A stretch of 41,113 nucleotides of DNA from Azohydromonas australica DSM 1124 (GCF_000430725.1 NZ_AUMO01000079.1:1-41113), one strand, 5' to 3'. Counted from the first letter of the stretch, positions 26,583-35,824 are shown. Notes: generated by a model from the sequence alone, not told the origin. A program made the numbers and translations.

Positions 26583-28222
26583 AGCGGGCTCCTTTGGGCA
26601 TCCTCGGACATCGGTCGTGCCACGCGCTGGTGTGACATCACACTCCACACGGTGGTTTCCTTCGAAGACAGGGGCTGATCGCACCGGGTCTCCAGCCAGA
26701 AGCGCCACAGCAGGTTCTGCGCACTGCGCATGCGGTACGCGGCGCTGGCGCGCATGTCAGTCAGTGGCTGGAAGTCCTGCGTCAACGCCTGCATTGCTTC
26801 ACGCAGGTTCGCGTCAGACCATGGCCGTCCGAGCACCGATGCCTCAGCGCAAGCGGCGCGGCGCACGGTGGCGGCCATGCCGCCAAAAGCGAAGCGCACC
26901 TGCTCAACCCGACCCTCGTGCAGCCTTACCGACAATCCCGCGCACACTGCAGAGATATCAGAGTCAAAGCGCTTGGACAGTTTGTAGCACCGGTACTGCA
27001 CATCGGGCAGTGGCAGTGGCACGTCGATCGTCTCAACAAATTCGCCGATCTCCAGCGCATTCTTCATGTAGTCGAGGTAGAACTCTTCCAGCAGCATCCC
27101 GCGACGGCGCTCGCCCTTGCGCAACACGAGCCGTGTATCCAGCGCCATCAAGGCTGGGGCCCCATCTCCAATGGGTGAGCCGTTGGCCAGGTTGCCACCG
27201 AGCGTGCCGGCATGTCGCACCGGCGGCGAAGCAAACCGCATCCACAGCTGCTCCAAGTTGGGCACGGCCGACGCCAAAGCAGACCACGCGTCTTCCAACG
27301 TCACCGCCGCTCCAATGCGCATGAGCGGCCTCCCCGCGTCGTCGGTCACGCGCTCGATGCGGCGTAGCTCGGCCACTTGTCCGACGTGGATCAAATCACC
27401 AATGTCACGCAACTGCTTGTTGACCCATAAGCCGATGTCGGTGCTGCCGGCCAGCAGGCGTGCATCTGGGTACTTCTCACGCAGTGCCGCCAACGTGGCT
27501 ACATCGCGTGGTGCCCAATAACGGTCCCGCCGCGTCTGGCCGTTGATGTCGACGCTGCGCCCAGGCGCCTCGTAGGCAAAGGCCGGTCCGTGCGCATCGG
27601 AGCGGGACTGCAGGTCGCGCAACGCCGCCTCGATGGGCTTGGTCTCTAGGCGTGCCGGCAAAAACTGGAACATCCGCTGCCCGGCATCAAGGATTGGCCG
27701 GTAGCCGGTGCAGCGGCATAGGTTGCCAGCGAGGTCGTCAGCCAGTTGCTGGCGCGTGGGCCGTGTGCCAGCCTCGCAGTGGCGCTCGTAGGTCGACGTC
27801 AGCGTCACCGCGATGCCCGGCGTACAAAAACCGCATTGCGAACCGTGGCATTCCACCAACGCCTGCTGCACCGGGTGCAGCGCACCGCCAGCAATGCTAC
27901 GCAGACCCTCCACCGTCAGCAGTGCCTTGCCATCAAGCGTGGGCAGAAACTGGATGCAAGCGTTTACCGGCCGAATCACCAGGTCGCCTACCCGTGTACC
28001 ACCGGTGGAATCCGCCGTGTCCGTTGTGCCTGCCGTACCAGCCAGCTCGGCCACGAGGACCGTGCAGGCACCGCAGTCGCCCTCTGCACAACCTTCCTTG
28101 GTTCCAGTGCAGTGCACATCGTCGCGAAGCCACTGCAGAACCGTCTGTGTGGTCGGCATGTCATTGACGTTGACCGTCTCGCCACGATCGAAATGGAAAA
28201 ACCGAATAGGCCGTGTATTCAT
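26579..28222 (-). CDS. xdhA: xanthine dehydrogenase, FAD and 2Fe-2S subunit
   Basis: A 547-residue subunit with the iron-sulfur and flavin centres. The plant-type 2Fe-2S motif GCAEGDCGACTV is near residues 44-55. The second cluster has CGFCTPG near 131 and CRCTGY near 168. The FAD domain has LLAGSTDIGLWVNKQ near 255 and GTLGGNLANGSPIGD. A stretch after the first cluster (TAGTTDTADSTGGT) looks like a low-complexity insertion compared with the family. The gene is first in an xdhABC-type operon and divergent from the sigma-54 activator gene at 29049. Gene names xdhA/xdhB follow the two-subunit bacterial convention. Confidence 0.93.
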   Translation of the reverse strand: MNTRPIRFFHFDRGETVNVNDMPTTQTVLQWLRDDVHCTGTKEGCAEGDCGACTVLVAELAGTAGTTDTADSTGGTRVGDLVIRPVNACIQFLPTLDGKALLTVEGLRSIAGGALHPVQQALVECHGSQCGFCTPGIAVTLTSTYERHCEAGTRPTRQQLADDLAGNLCRCTGYRPILDAGQRMFQFLPARLETKPIEAALRDLQSRSDAHGPAFAYEAPGRSVDINGQTRRDRYWAPRDVATLAALREKYPDARLLAGSTDIGLWVNKQLRDIGDLIHVGQVAELRRIERVTDDAGRPLMRIGAAVTLEDAWSALASAVPNLEQLWMRFASPPVRHAGTLGGNLANGSPIGDGAPALMALDTRLVLRKGERRRGMLLEEFYLDYMKNALEIGEFVETIDVPLPLPDVQYRCYKLSKRFDSDISAVCAGLSVRLHEGRVEQVRFAFGGMAATVRRAACAEASVLGRPWSDANLREAMQALTQDFQPLTDMRASAAYRMRSAQNLLWRFWLETRCDQPLSSKETTVWSVMSHQRVARPMSEDAQRSPL

Positions 28223-28325
28223 GGTGGAAGTGTTGCCGTAGGTGGTTGAAAGCTAACCGACCTTCATCGCTTTTGACATACCAGCAAGCGTATAGCAAAC
28301 ATAAGCAAAAACGTATGCTCTTTGA

Positions 28326-28342
28326 GAGTACATGCTGTACTC
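28326..28342. promoter_or_regulatory. palindrome upstream of xdhA
   Basis: GAGTACA and its inverted copy TGTACTC flank TGC, about 100 bp before the xdhA start. A perfect 7-bp dyad of this spacing is typical of a dimeric regulator's operator. The protein that binds it is unknown; the divergent AcoR-type activator and the LysR paralogues are candidates. Confidence 0.5.
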
Positions 28343-28400
28343 GACGCAGTGTTTCGTACGCATTTCAACGAGGGCGGCGTTCGCGATAGATAGATGATTT

Positions 28401-28416
28401 AGCAACTTATATGCAA
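28401..28416 (-). promoter_or_regulatory. possible sigma-54 promoter of xdhA
   Basis: On the minus strand, TTGCAT-N5-TTGCT compares with the consensus TGGCAY-N5-TTGCW: the -12 element is perfect, while the -24 GG is TG. It is attractive because a sigma-54 activator gene lies divergent to xdhA, but one of the two key -24 bases is wrong and the leader would be about 170 nt. Confidence 0.3.
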
Positions 28417-29048
28417 AAAAGAGGCTACTGACAGGACGAAGCAACGTCAGTACTTACGTGACAGCCGTGCTTGCGTTGCGCTACTCACATGAATCTTCGC
28501 CTGCTGATCCATAGATGAAAACCAGTGATTCATTTATGGAACGTCAACGGTGCATCGCACCTGATAAGGTGCATGTTTGATTGCTCAAGACCGTCGACAA
28601 AGGCATGCAGCGAGGCCTTGTGACAGCGTGGGCTTGAACTTTCATGACTGCTAGCGTCGAGTTCCTGTCTCACCGGTCCAGACAGGGTGTCCAGCGTGTC
28701 GCCATGGCGGCTCATGGCGGACGCGGGTAAGTCTGAAGGGCATACCGTTGACGAACTCGATGAAGTTTCACTGGGCTTGCAGCGCTGTTGGCGGAGGCGC
28801 TCGTTGGCGCGTTGAGTGTTGCCGACTCCATGAAACGCGAGGTGTTTGCCGGGCCCAGATCACGAGCAAGCTTGGAACTTGACGAAAAACTCGAGGGTGA
28901 GGTCGAAATCTCGCAGGATGAGGAGAAGCAGGTTGAAAGCGACAGGCAGGCACCGCGAAGGTTGGAGCCGGGTGCCAAACCAGTGAAGCAACTGCTTTAA
29001 AAGTCCAGCCAACGCCAAAGACGCTTGTGTTGTCATTGAGAAGTTGTG

Positions 29049-31046
29049 ATGTCTACTTTAATGCCCGTTCCTGGAGACTTGCATGTTCAACGGATAAGGA
29101 GTGCTGTACAGAGCGGAAACGGGATCGCCGGCGTCACTGAACTGGTTGCAAACTCGTGGATGCGTTGCATCAAAGATCACGGATTGGACCCCACGCGTAC
29201 GCCGCGCCCTTCGGTGTACAGGGGTAGTGAGCTGGCGGCACGCCGTGCGCGAATGGCTGATGTCATTGAGTGTGCGCGTCACGAGATGTCGACGCTGTTC
29301 CAGCAACTCGCTGATCCATACTCCTCGGTCGTATTGACGGACACCAGCGGTGTGATCCTGCACATGGTGTCCTCGGACGAGTTCGAGCGCGAGCTCAGGC
29401 CGGTCGGTTTCCACGTGGGCGCAGTCTGGAGCGAGTCCGAGGTTGGAACAAATGGCATGGGTACCTGCCTGGCTGCGGCACGACCAGTCTCGGTCAGGCA
29501 GGACGAGCATTTTTTCACCGAGCTGACCTCGCTCACCTGCTCTGCAGTTCCGGTTCTTGACTCATCAAACCGGATGACAGCCGTACTTGACGTCACGAGT
29601 CGTTCGAACCTGATGCAGCAACATGTATTGGTGCTGCTTGACATGACCGCTCGCATGATCGAGAACCGGCTGCTGGAGCGGGTATTCCACAATACTTGCC
29701 TGGTTCATTTCCACAGTCGTCCGGAGTTCGTGAGCACTCTTCATGAGGGCAGACTTGCCGTGGCGCCAGACGGGGTCGTGCTGGCTGCGAACCGAAGCGC
29801 GCTGTTTCAGTTGGGTATCAAATCACTTGCCGATCTCGATGAGCGTCGCCTTGACCTCATCTTCGAAACCTCGTTGGATGACATCGTGCAACGCAGTGTT
29901 GCATCGTCCTTCCGTCCGGTGGCCACATACCGCGTGAGCGGCGCGCATCGATTTTTTGCGGTGGCGCGCCTTCCTGCAGGCGATGAGGTCCCGACTCATA
30001 AACGCCGTCCACCCGAGCCCCGTGCGCTCAGGATCACAAGTCATACGTCAGTAGGCAGTGATAGCACCCTCACCGAGCACCTTGGCATCGCGCGCCGCGT
30101 TATCGCGCGCAAAACGCCGATCCTGCTTCGTGGCGAAACAGGCTCTGGCAAGGAGGTTTTCGCCCGTGCCGTGCATGAAAGCAGTAGGCATGCTGATGGA
30201 CCCTTTGTCGCCGTGAACTGTGCCAGTCTCCCCGAGCACCTGATCGAGGCCGAGCTCTTCGGATACCGTGCCGGTGCCTTCACGGGGGCACAACGCACAG
30301 GCCGGCGGGGCAAGGTCCTGCAGGCCAACGGCGGCACGCTCTTTCTCGATGAAATCGGTGATATGCCGCTGGATTTACAAGCCCGGTTGCTGCGCGTGCT
30401 CGATGAGCGGCAGGTTACCCCGCTGGGCAGCGAAGAAGCGCACTCGGTCGAATTCCAGTTGATGAGCGCCAGCCACCGAAATCTGCCGAGCTTGATTGCA
30501 GAAGGCCGTTTCCGCGAAGACCTCTATTATCGCCTCAACGGCATTGAGCTTCGTTTGCCGCCTTTGCGCGAGCGGTCGGATCGGACGGAGCTCATCGCAA
30601 AGATATTGCAGGAGGAGAGCGACGGAGCGTCTACATTGGACGCCGAGGCCGAGCATTTGCTGATGCGGTATGCCTGGCCCGGTAACGTCAGGCAGCTTCG
30701 ACACGTATTGCGTACTGCAGTCGCCCTTTCCGATGGGCAAACCGTCGGGCGCCGGCACCTGCCGTCCATTGCATGCGATCAATCAGATGCATCGCTGCCA
30801 GAGCCGACCGGGAATCCACAATCAGCTTCGACATCGAGCGAGGCTGAACTGGCCTTGGCCTCGACCTCCAGCGCCACGCCCAGCGGGCTCAACCTGATCC
30901 AGGCGGCTGAACGTCAGACTCTGTGGGGCCTACTGGAGCAAAGCCGGTGGAACGTCAGCAATGTGGCAAAAGCACTGGGAGTCAGCAGAAACACGTTGTA
31001 CCGAAAGCTGCACAAGCTCCAGATCCCTGTATCGCAACGAAGCTGA
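29049..31046 (+). CDS. sigma-54-dependent transcriptional activator, AcoR type
   Basis: A 665-residue enhancer-binding protein. An N-terminal GAF-like sensory region (about residues 75-230) contains the AcoR-type block GAVWSESEVGTNGMGTCLA. The AAA+ domain has Walker A GETGSGKE near 362, the sigma-54 contact motif GAFTGA near 408, and Walker B TLFLDEIGDMPL near 430. A Fis-type HTH (NVSNVAKALGVSRNTLYRKL) is near 635-655. It hydrolyses ATP to open promoters held by sigma-54 RNA polymerase. Divergent orientation makes the xdh operon its probable target. The effector is unknown; a purine is a guess from context. ATG 29049 is preferred, although GTG 29046 is also in frame. Confidence 0.92.
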   Translation: MSTLMPVPGDLHVQRIRSAVQSGNGIAGVTELVANSWMRCIKDHGLDPTRTPRPSVYRGSELAARRARMADVIECARHEMSTLFQQLADPYSSVVLTDTSGVILHMVSSDEFERELRPVGFHVGAVWSESEVGTNGMGTCLAAARPVSVRQDEHFFTELTSLTCSAVPVLDSSNRMTAVLDVTSRSNLMQQHVLVLLDMTARMIENRLLERVFHNTCLVHFHSRPEFVSTLHEGRLAVAPDGVVLAANRSALFQLGIKSLADLDERRLDLIFETSLDDIVQRSVASSFRPVATYRVSGAHRFFAVARLPAGDEVPTHKRRPPEPRALRITSHTSVGSDSTLTEHLGIARRVIARKTPILLRGETGSGKEVFARAVHESSRHADGPFVAVNCASLPEHLIEAELFGYRAGAFTGAQRTGRRGKVLQANGGTLFLDEIGDMPLDLQARLLRVLDERQVTPLGSEEAHSVEFQLMSASHRNLPSLIAEGRFREDLYYRLNGIELRLPPLRERSDRTELIAKILQEESDGASTLDAEAEHLLMRYAWPGNVRQLRHVLRTAVALSDGQTVGRRHLPSIACDQSDASLPEPTGNPQSASTSSEAELALASTSSATPSGLNLIQAAERQTLWGLLEQSRWNVSNVAKALGVSRNTLYRKLHKLQIPVSQRS

Positions 31047-32087
31047 GCGCAAGGGGCACATTGGCGCTCAAGCAGCCTTTGCTGATGCAGGCGCCTTGGT
31101 GAACGCTGTTATGTGCGGCCTCAGCAATGTGGGCAGCTTGACGGCTGCAAGCAGCTGACACGTCATGCAGGCGATGAGGGTCGACGCAGACGATGTACCT
31201 CACACCTGCTCGTTCATCTGCACCAATAATTGTCAAATCAACTCACCGCACTTGGGGCGTCCCGGCGGAGTCGGCGTCGCACTGACTTTCTTGAAACTTG
31301 CGACTCGCCGCTCAAGTACCTGTGGACCAAAATCTCTGTACTCTAGTGAAAAATCCAAGCCGCGTCAGCTACGGTCGTTGCGTGCTGATCTTCGTCGCCT
31401 GCACCCCAAGGCAATAGGTGCCATGCTAAAAATCAATCTGCAGCAATCGTCTTTTTCGCATGGCATCGAGTGGGTCGCCTTGGGATATTTCGTCCAAGGT
31501 GGAAGGCATGACGGCGACGCATTGAAGATCGACAGCAATGAACCGCAGTAGTATGACGACACCCGGTTCGGGATCCGCCCCAACCGCGCAGTGGTGCACG
31601 GCGACGTGGGCGACAGGGCAGCTGCCGGCATGTCTGAACGTCAGTTCTCAGTGCAAGGCTCATTGTCAACAGCGACGCAGCAACGCGCTTTGGAGACAGA
31701 CTGCGGTGTGGCAGCGTGACTGTGTTTATCAGCGAGGATGGCTTGTGCGGCCTGCGGATAGCAACCGGGCCGAACGCTGTGTTCCAGGCACTTTTCCCCT
31801 CATACAGGCATGGACCAAGCGCGCGGCACCCTGATGACAGTAGGAATTGGGCTTGCATCAGCATCCACATTCACTGCGTCTGCGAGTGGGACCGGCATGG
31901 CCTGGAAGTTCACCGCGCGGGCCTGGCTACACTGGAAACTGCATTGCGTCGTTGCTTCAGCGCCTAGTCAAGCGCTTCGTTGACGAATTTGGTTTCAGCG
32001 GGCAGGGTGAATTGCTGATGCCTGTGGACTGAGGACAACCCACACGTTTTCCAACTCCGGGCGCTCGTGAGCGCTCCGATCACCACC
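31047..32087. other. gene-free stretch of about 1 kb
   Basis: Many short frames, none recognised. The region at 31400-32030 gives fragments that look protein-like in different frames (for example RFGIRPNRAVVHGDVGDR and CIASLLQRLVKRFVDEFGF), so it may be one or more decayed genes. I cannot identify them. Confidence 0.35.
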
Positions 32088-32624
32088 ATGACGATTCAAG
32101 ACTACTATTTTCGCGCCGGCGAGGCGACTGTTCTTGCCCGCGAAGGGCAGTTCACCGATGCCATGCCGGAGATCCTCATTGGCTGTACCGATGGTCCGGT
32201 GGGGCTGGCCTTTGCCAACATGATGGCGCAGACCAAGGGGCACACAGCCATGTTTGCCATTCGCGCCTGCAACCAGATGGTGCGGCCGGTCACGATGCTG
32301 GTCCCCAAGGTAACGCTCAAGGACAGCACCAATATCGAGTTGTTCGGCGGTGTGGTTCAGAGTGCCACGGCCGATGCCGTAGTCGACTGCCTGATCGAGG
32401 GCATCATTCCTCAATCCGAAGCGAACCACCTGTGCATCATCAGCTTGGTGTGGATTGATCCACGGTGTGCCGCTGATCCGCGGTTAGACAAGAAAGACAT
32501 GTACCGAACCAACTATGAGGCTACCAAGCTCGCCATCAAACGTGCGCTGTTGAACCAGCCCAGCGTTGAAGAGTTGATAGCCAAACGGCACTCTGTCAAA
32601 CATGACATGGACGATTGGAGTTGA
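32088..32624 (+). CDS. formaldehyde-activating enzyme (Fae) family protein lacking the usual His
   Basis: A 178-residue protein of the Fae family. The conserved core is clear: GPVGLAFANMMAQTKGHTAMFAIRA, VRPVTMLVPKVTLKD, AVVDCLIEGIIP, and YRTNYEATKLAIKRAL at the end. Fae joins formaldehyde to tetrahydromethanopterin. The segment that in Fae reads AHIDLIIG, with the proposed general-acid His (His22 in Methylobacterium, from memory), is here AMPEILIG, so Met replaces that His. It may be a Fae-like paralogue with another role. The link to the formaldehyde-producing demethylases is inferred. No other H4MPT gene is present. ATG 32088 is chosen. A GTG at 32067 would add seven residues, and neither has a strong ribosome site. 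Confidence 0.78.
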   Translation: MTIQDYYFRAGEATVLAREGQFTDAMPEILIGCTDGPVGLAFANMMAQTKGHTAMFAIRACNQMVRPVTMLVPKVTLKDSTNIELFGGVVQSATADAVVDCLIEGIIPQSEANHLCIISLVWIDPRCAADPRLDKKDMYRTNYEATKLAIKRALLNQPSVEELIAKRHSVKHDMDDWS

Positions 32625-32958
32625 TCTGATCCAAACGCTGCACCACCAGCCACGAATGTCGTGTTGCTGCTGGACGACTGTAGTGTCAAATCGCATAAAA
32701 CGACAAGTCTCCCATGCAACAGATTTGCATTAAAAGAGTGCGGTGGCAGCTATATCTCGGTAGGTGCAGTTGGGGTAGCTGCCGAGGTCCGCATGCGGTG
32801 ATGGAAACCGAACGAGGATACCAGCCAGAATCCGTTGCTTTCCGGCGATGATGTTGAGTCGTTCGGTGCCTCGCCTTGAGCTATCCCGTCAACATTGCGG
32901 GCGGCGACATAACGGACGGCCACGGGAGCCGCTGCCTTGAAGCCTCGCTTTGTCGGTA
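32625..32958. other. gene-free stretch between the fae-like gene and element copy 3
   Basis: No supported gene, repeat or terminator was recognised. The element copy begins at about 32959. Confidence 0.4.
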
Positions 32959-33023
32959 GCGGTCAGAAAGCGCGGTTTATCGGCGGTGACGAGGCGCTTT
33001 TCGGGCGCGAGCTTTGGAAGAGA

Positions 33024-33063
33024 CCGCAACCCCTGGCGCTCTGCAGAACGCCAGAGGTTGCGG
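33024..33063 (+). repeat. hairpin of element copy 3
   Basis: CCGCAACC pairs with GGTTGCGG, an inner TGGCG pairs with CGCCA, and CTGCAG is at the centre. Position and shape equal those of the hairpin in copy 2 (36325-36364), but the arm sequence differs in compensated positions (GCAACC/GGTTGC here, GCCACC/GGTGGC there). Confidence 0.65.
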
Positions 33064-33165
33064 AACTGGCCATTCAAGCGGTGGATTGCGCAGCCTTCCA
33101 GGCGTTGACAACGTGCGCCACCTGAGGCCGGCTGTGCTTGGCGCGAGGACCCAGCAGCTGCCGCC

Positions 33166-33620
33166 ATGCCGCCCACGCATGCAGCCGCTCGAGTCTTCGT
33201 GCAGTCCCGTTGCTGCGTGCACGGCTTGGTGTGCAGGCAGTACGACCGCTGCACAGCAGTACTGCGGCCGTGAGTGCTTCGGTCACGCTTGACGTGAGCG
33301 TCGCCGCGAGGCGACCCAGCGTTACCAGTGCAGCCCGCGAGGACGGCAGGTCCATGCCGAGCGCTCGCGGCGTTGGCGCGTGCGTCGGCCGGCCACAGCG
33401 GCATCCATCACCGAAGCGTCTTGATCGACGACGTCGGCACCGTGACGCACCAGGGTTGATCTTCGGCCCTGATTGACGCTCCGGTGCCTGCGGCTACCGT
33501 CACGGTAGCTCTGACGCCTACGCGGCCCTGCCCGTGGCGATACAGTTGTTGCCGGCAGCCGCGTACGCCCTTGCGTGCGCCGTAGTTCCTGTGCCGCGCA
33601 CTGGGCCTCGACGGCTTTCC
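33166..33620 (+). pseudogene. decayed Cys-rich element protein (copy 3)
   Basis: Aligned to the intact ORF at 36445-36894, this sequence starts at the equivalent ATG but is broken by frameshifts. Recognisable pieces are QYCGREC and then RREATQRYQCSPRGRQVHAER-RRW in another frame. It is an inactive relic. Confidence 0.6.
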
Positions 33621-33753
33621 CTGATCCAAGCCTCGATGGTGGGAATTGCGGCTCGTTGACCGTGTGCCGGCATACAGCGCCATGCGGCAGCTTGACGTCC
33701 ACGGCCGCAAAAAGCGCGTCGTCACGGCCATAAAAGTGCGCTTCCTGATCGCC

Positions 33754-34239
33754 ACTCACACCAGTGCGGGGAACATCGAGCTTCTTTTGAAAGCGCTCGC
33801 ATACGCGTGTAGCTTGAGGGTGGAGCGATATCGGCTCGATGCGCAGTACGAATCCGTACCCGAACTGCCGCAGGAGCAAAAACGCAACCCTCTGCCTTCA
33901 CAATGGATATCTACGCGCTGCTCGTTTCAGTTCTGAAACTATGCGTTTTAGGCAAGTCCTTCAATCGCAGGCATTCTGGCTGTATGGTTCAGACCAGATT
34001 TTTATGGCACTGGCGACATGTGGAATCAATTATTGAAGTAGGTGTTTAGGCAAAGGCGTCGAGCCGGTGTCCAAGTGGCGCACCTACTGACTGAGTTTGC
34101 AATAGATTGCGATACCAATCCTTATGCGTTGCTCAGTTGGCAACCGCGGAACAATGCGCAATCTTATCAAGGCAAATTGATTGATGTGTGCCTTTGGCTC
34201 CAAGTGGAGGCGGAAGTGTTTCATCAAACTGGATGAGTC
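33754..34239. other. gene-free stretch before the receiver-domain gene
   Basis: No gene recognised. The composition becomes more AT-rich towards the receiver-domain gene, and the region presumably holds its promoter. Confidence 0.35.
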
Positions 34240-34740
34240 ATGCATAAAGATGTTTCTGTACGAGGCTGTACAACAGTAGTCTACATTGAGCCGGATCGCA
34301 CCAATGCGTTGCTGATGAAATATCTGCTGGATTCCAGAGCTGACTACATATTGCATCGTGCAAAAGACGGAAGTAGCGGTCTGGAGCTTTGCCGGCAGGT
34401 GAGTCCTGATTTGGTTGTGACTGAAATGCATCTGCCTGACATGGTCGCCTACGATATCTTGCAGGCGCTGAGAGCCGATCCTGCCACGCAAGGTCTGCCC
34501 TGCATCGTGTTTTCCGGTGATGCCATGCCGGACCATATCAAGCAAGCGTTGGATAGCGGCTTCGATGACTATTGGGTCAAGCCAATCGATATATGGCGAC
34601 TTTTACAGAATATTGATGATGTTGCAAGCCGGCGTCATTTGGTGTTGCGCCGGAAGAAAGTTAATTCAAAACCAGAGGTTGTCAGGCTGCAAGAAAGTTT
34701 GCTTTGTTTTAATGCGGATGCGGCATTAATGAGCTGTTGA
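34240..34740 (+). CDS. stand-alone receiver-domain protein with altered phosphorylation site
   Basis: A 166-residue protein whose residues 12-130 form a CheY-like receiver most similar to those at the C-terminus of hybrid sensor kinases (VVYIEPDRTNALLMKYLLDS, LPCIVFSGDAMPDHIKQALDSGFDDYWVKPID). The conserved Lys (VKP) and Ser (FSGD) remain. The phosphoacceptor position reads DLVVTEMHLPDM where the family has DLILLDINLPDM, so Glu replaces Asp, and one acidic-pair residue near the N-terminus is Pro. It may be a phospho-mimic or a drifting remnant. About 35 further residues without known similarity follow. No kinase gene is adjacent. Confidence 0.75.
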   Translation: MHKDVSVRGCTTVVYIEPDRTNALLMKYLLDSRADYILHRAKDGSSGLELCRQVSPDLVVTEMHLPDMVAYDILQALRADPATQGLPCIVFSGDAMPDHIKQALDSGFDDYWVKPIDIWRLLQNIDDVASRRHLVLRRKKVNSKPEVVRLQESLLCFNADAALMSC

Positions 34741-35105
34741 CTCCGTCGAGTGGGTGATTGTATTTATTTCGAGCGCCTGTTTTTAATTGTGGAGTTGAAA
34801 GGCCCCTTCAATACTTCATCCCGGCAGAGTGAAGATCTCATTCATGGTTGGTACTTCTAAATGTGCCAGCCACAGTTTTAAGGTTGAAAAGTGTAGTTTG
34901 CGGGGGCGCGCGACAAAGGCGATGTGTCTCACATTGAATCTTCGCGGCATCGAACGCACTAAAGTGTGCTCTTCATCTGTGCAGGCCGGTGTGGAATAAA
35001 TTGTTCTGGCACTGTGATACCGATTTTTCCTAGGAGCAATCCACCAACGCTCGGTCGACGCAGTTGCGCTGATGTAGTCGAATACGTCTCAAGGACGCTG
35101 AACCT
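34741..35105. other. gene-free stretch
   Basis: AT-rich, without a supported gene. Its last 20 codons extend the hemerythrin homology upstream of ATG 35106 to an in-frame TGA, so the hemerythrin paralogue has lost its original N-terminus. Confidence 0.4.
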
Positions 35106-35507
35106 ATGGAAGAGAGTTTTGAAGAGTTCTACGCCGTGGCCTTCACGCTGTTGACCTGCAATGGGTATGATATGCTGGTGGCACTAGACGCCTTTGACAC
35201 GTATGCTCGTAAGAAATTTGAGCGGGAAAATGGCTGGATGCTCGACACGGGCTTCCCACATCAAAAGCACCATATCGAGGAACACACGGCTGTGCTGAGT
35301 TCTGTGCAGCAGCTGCGCAGACAGATCACGAGTGGGCAAGTTGGTGTGGATTTGGTGCACGAATTTGCCTCTTGCCTCTTTGCGTGGTTTCCGGAGCATG
35401 CCGACAATCTGGATGCGGCTCTGATCGCGTGGATCAACAGTTATCCTCTGTGTGGTGAATCAATGGCGTTGAGTAGGCCGCTTGAAAATGGCCATGGAAT
35501 CCAGTGA
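35106..35507 (+). pseudogene. degenerate bacteriohemerythrin paralogue
   Basis: The 133-residue frame is clearly related to the intact hemerythrin at 21108-21584: PMEESFEEFYAVAFTLLTC here against PMDDTHEEFYAVAFRLLTC there. Later ligands remain (HHIEEHTAVL, FPEHADNLDAAL). The first His is Phe (THEEF to SFEEF) and the second is Lys (SHFEQE to KKFERE), and the N-terminus before the ATG is cut by an in-frame stop. Iron binding is therefore unlikely. It could still be expressed as a small protein, but decay after duplication is the simpler reading. Confidence 0.65.
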
Positions 35508-35824
35508 TCCGACTTTGTGCTGAGCAGGGATGGTGGGATGTCTGCATAGTGGCACCTTGAATCTGGAGCTGGAGGCCGCTTGGCGGAAGTTGGTGCGGCA
35601 TAAGTAGTGGTCTGGACTGCACACACCGAGCGGGCTGTTGCTATTGAAGGGCTATCAAAAAGCCTGACCTTCTTTTTCCAACATCCTAAAGGATAAATAG
35701 TTGTGCCTGCAAAACGCTGTAAGTTCGTGCTGCCATTGAATTTTTAGGGTGTGCGGCAGTAATTGGAGCTGCCAGAATTCGTCTTATCGGTATTCGATTC
35801 TTGGGAGTTTTTGGAGGCCGCTTG
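35508..35824. other. gene-free stretch leading into the IS5 remnant
   Basis: The probable left end of the IS5-family element lies here. GCCAGAATTCGTCTTATCGG at 35771-35790 resembles the inverse of GCGAAATTCGTTTTGG near 37447-37462 at the other end. No gene is supported. Confidence 0.4.

Larger units (their letters stand above)
28223..29048. other. divergent intergenic region between xdhA and the sigma-54 activator gene
   Basis: Apart from the two candidate sites listed separately, this 826-bp stretch holds no gene I can support. Small frames in the half nearer the activator (for example 28788-29000 plus) encode charged peptides I do not recognise and may be decayed sequence. An unusual run of related motifs (GCAAGCGTATAGC, AAGCAAAAACGTATGC) lies at 28285-28318. 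Confidence 0.4.
32959..33753 (+). mobile_element. inverted-repeat element, copy 3 (degenerate)
   Basis: The left end (GCGGTCAGAAAGCGCGGTTT then TCGGCGGTGA) and the right end (inverted GGCGATCAGGAAGCGC then ACTTTTATGGCCGTGA) match the ends of the copies at 5876-6962 and 36259-37030. At about 795 bp it is close to copy 2's 772 bp. It contains the same 40-nt hairpin 65 bp from the left end (33024-33063) and a decayed version of the Cys-rich ORF. No transposase and no clear target duplication were found. Confidence 0.7.

Noticed and set aside
28285..28318. CRISPR-like or iteron-like short repeats
   Set aside because: The repeated GCAA and CGTATGC words are irregular in spacing and few. No direct-repeat array, cas gene or replication gene is present.
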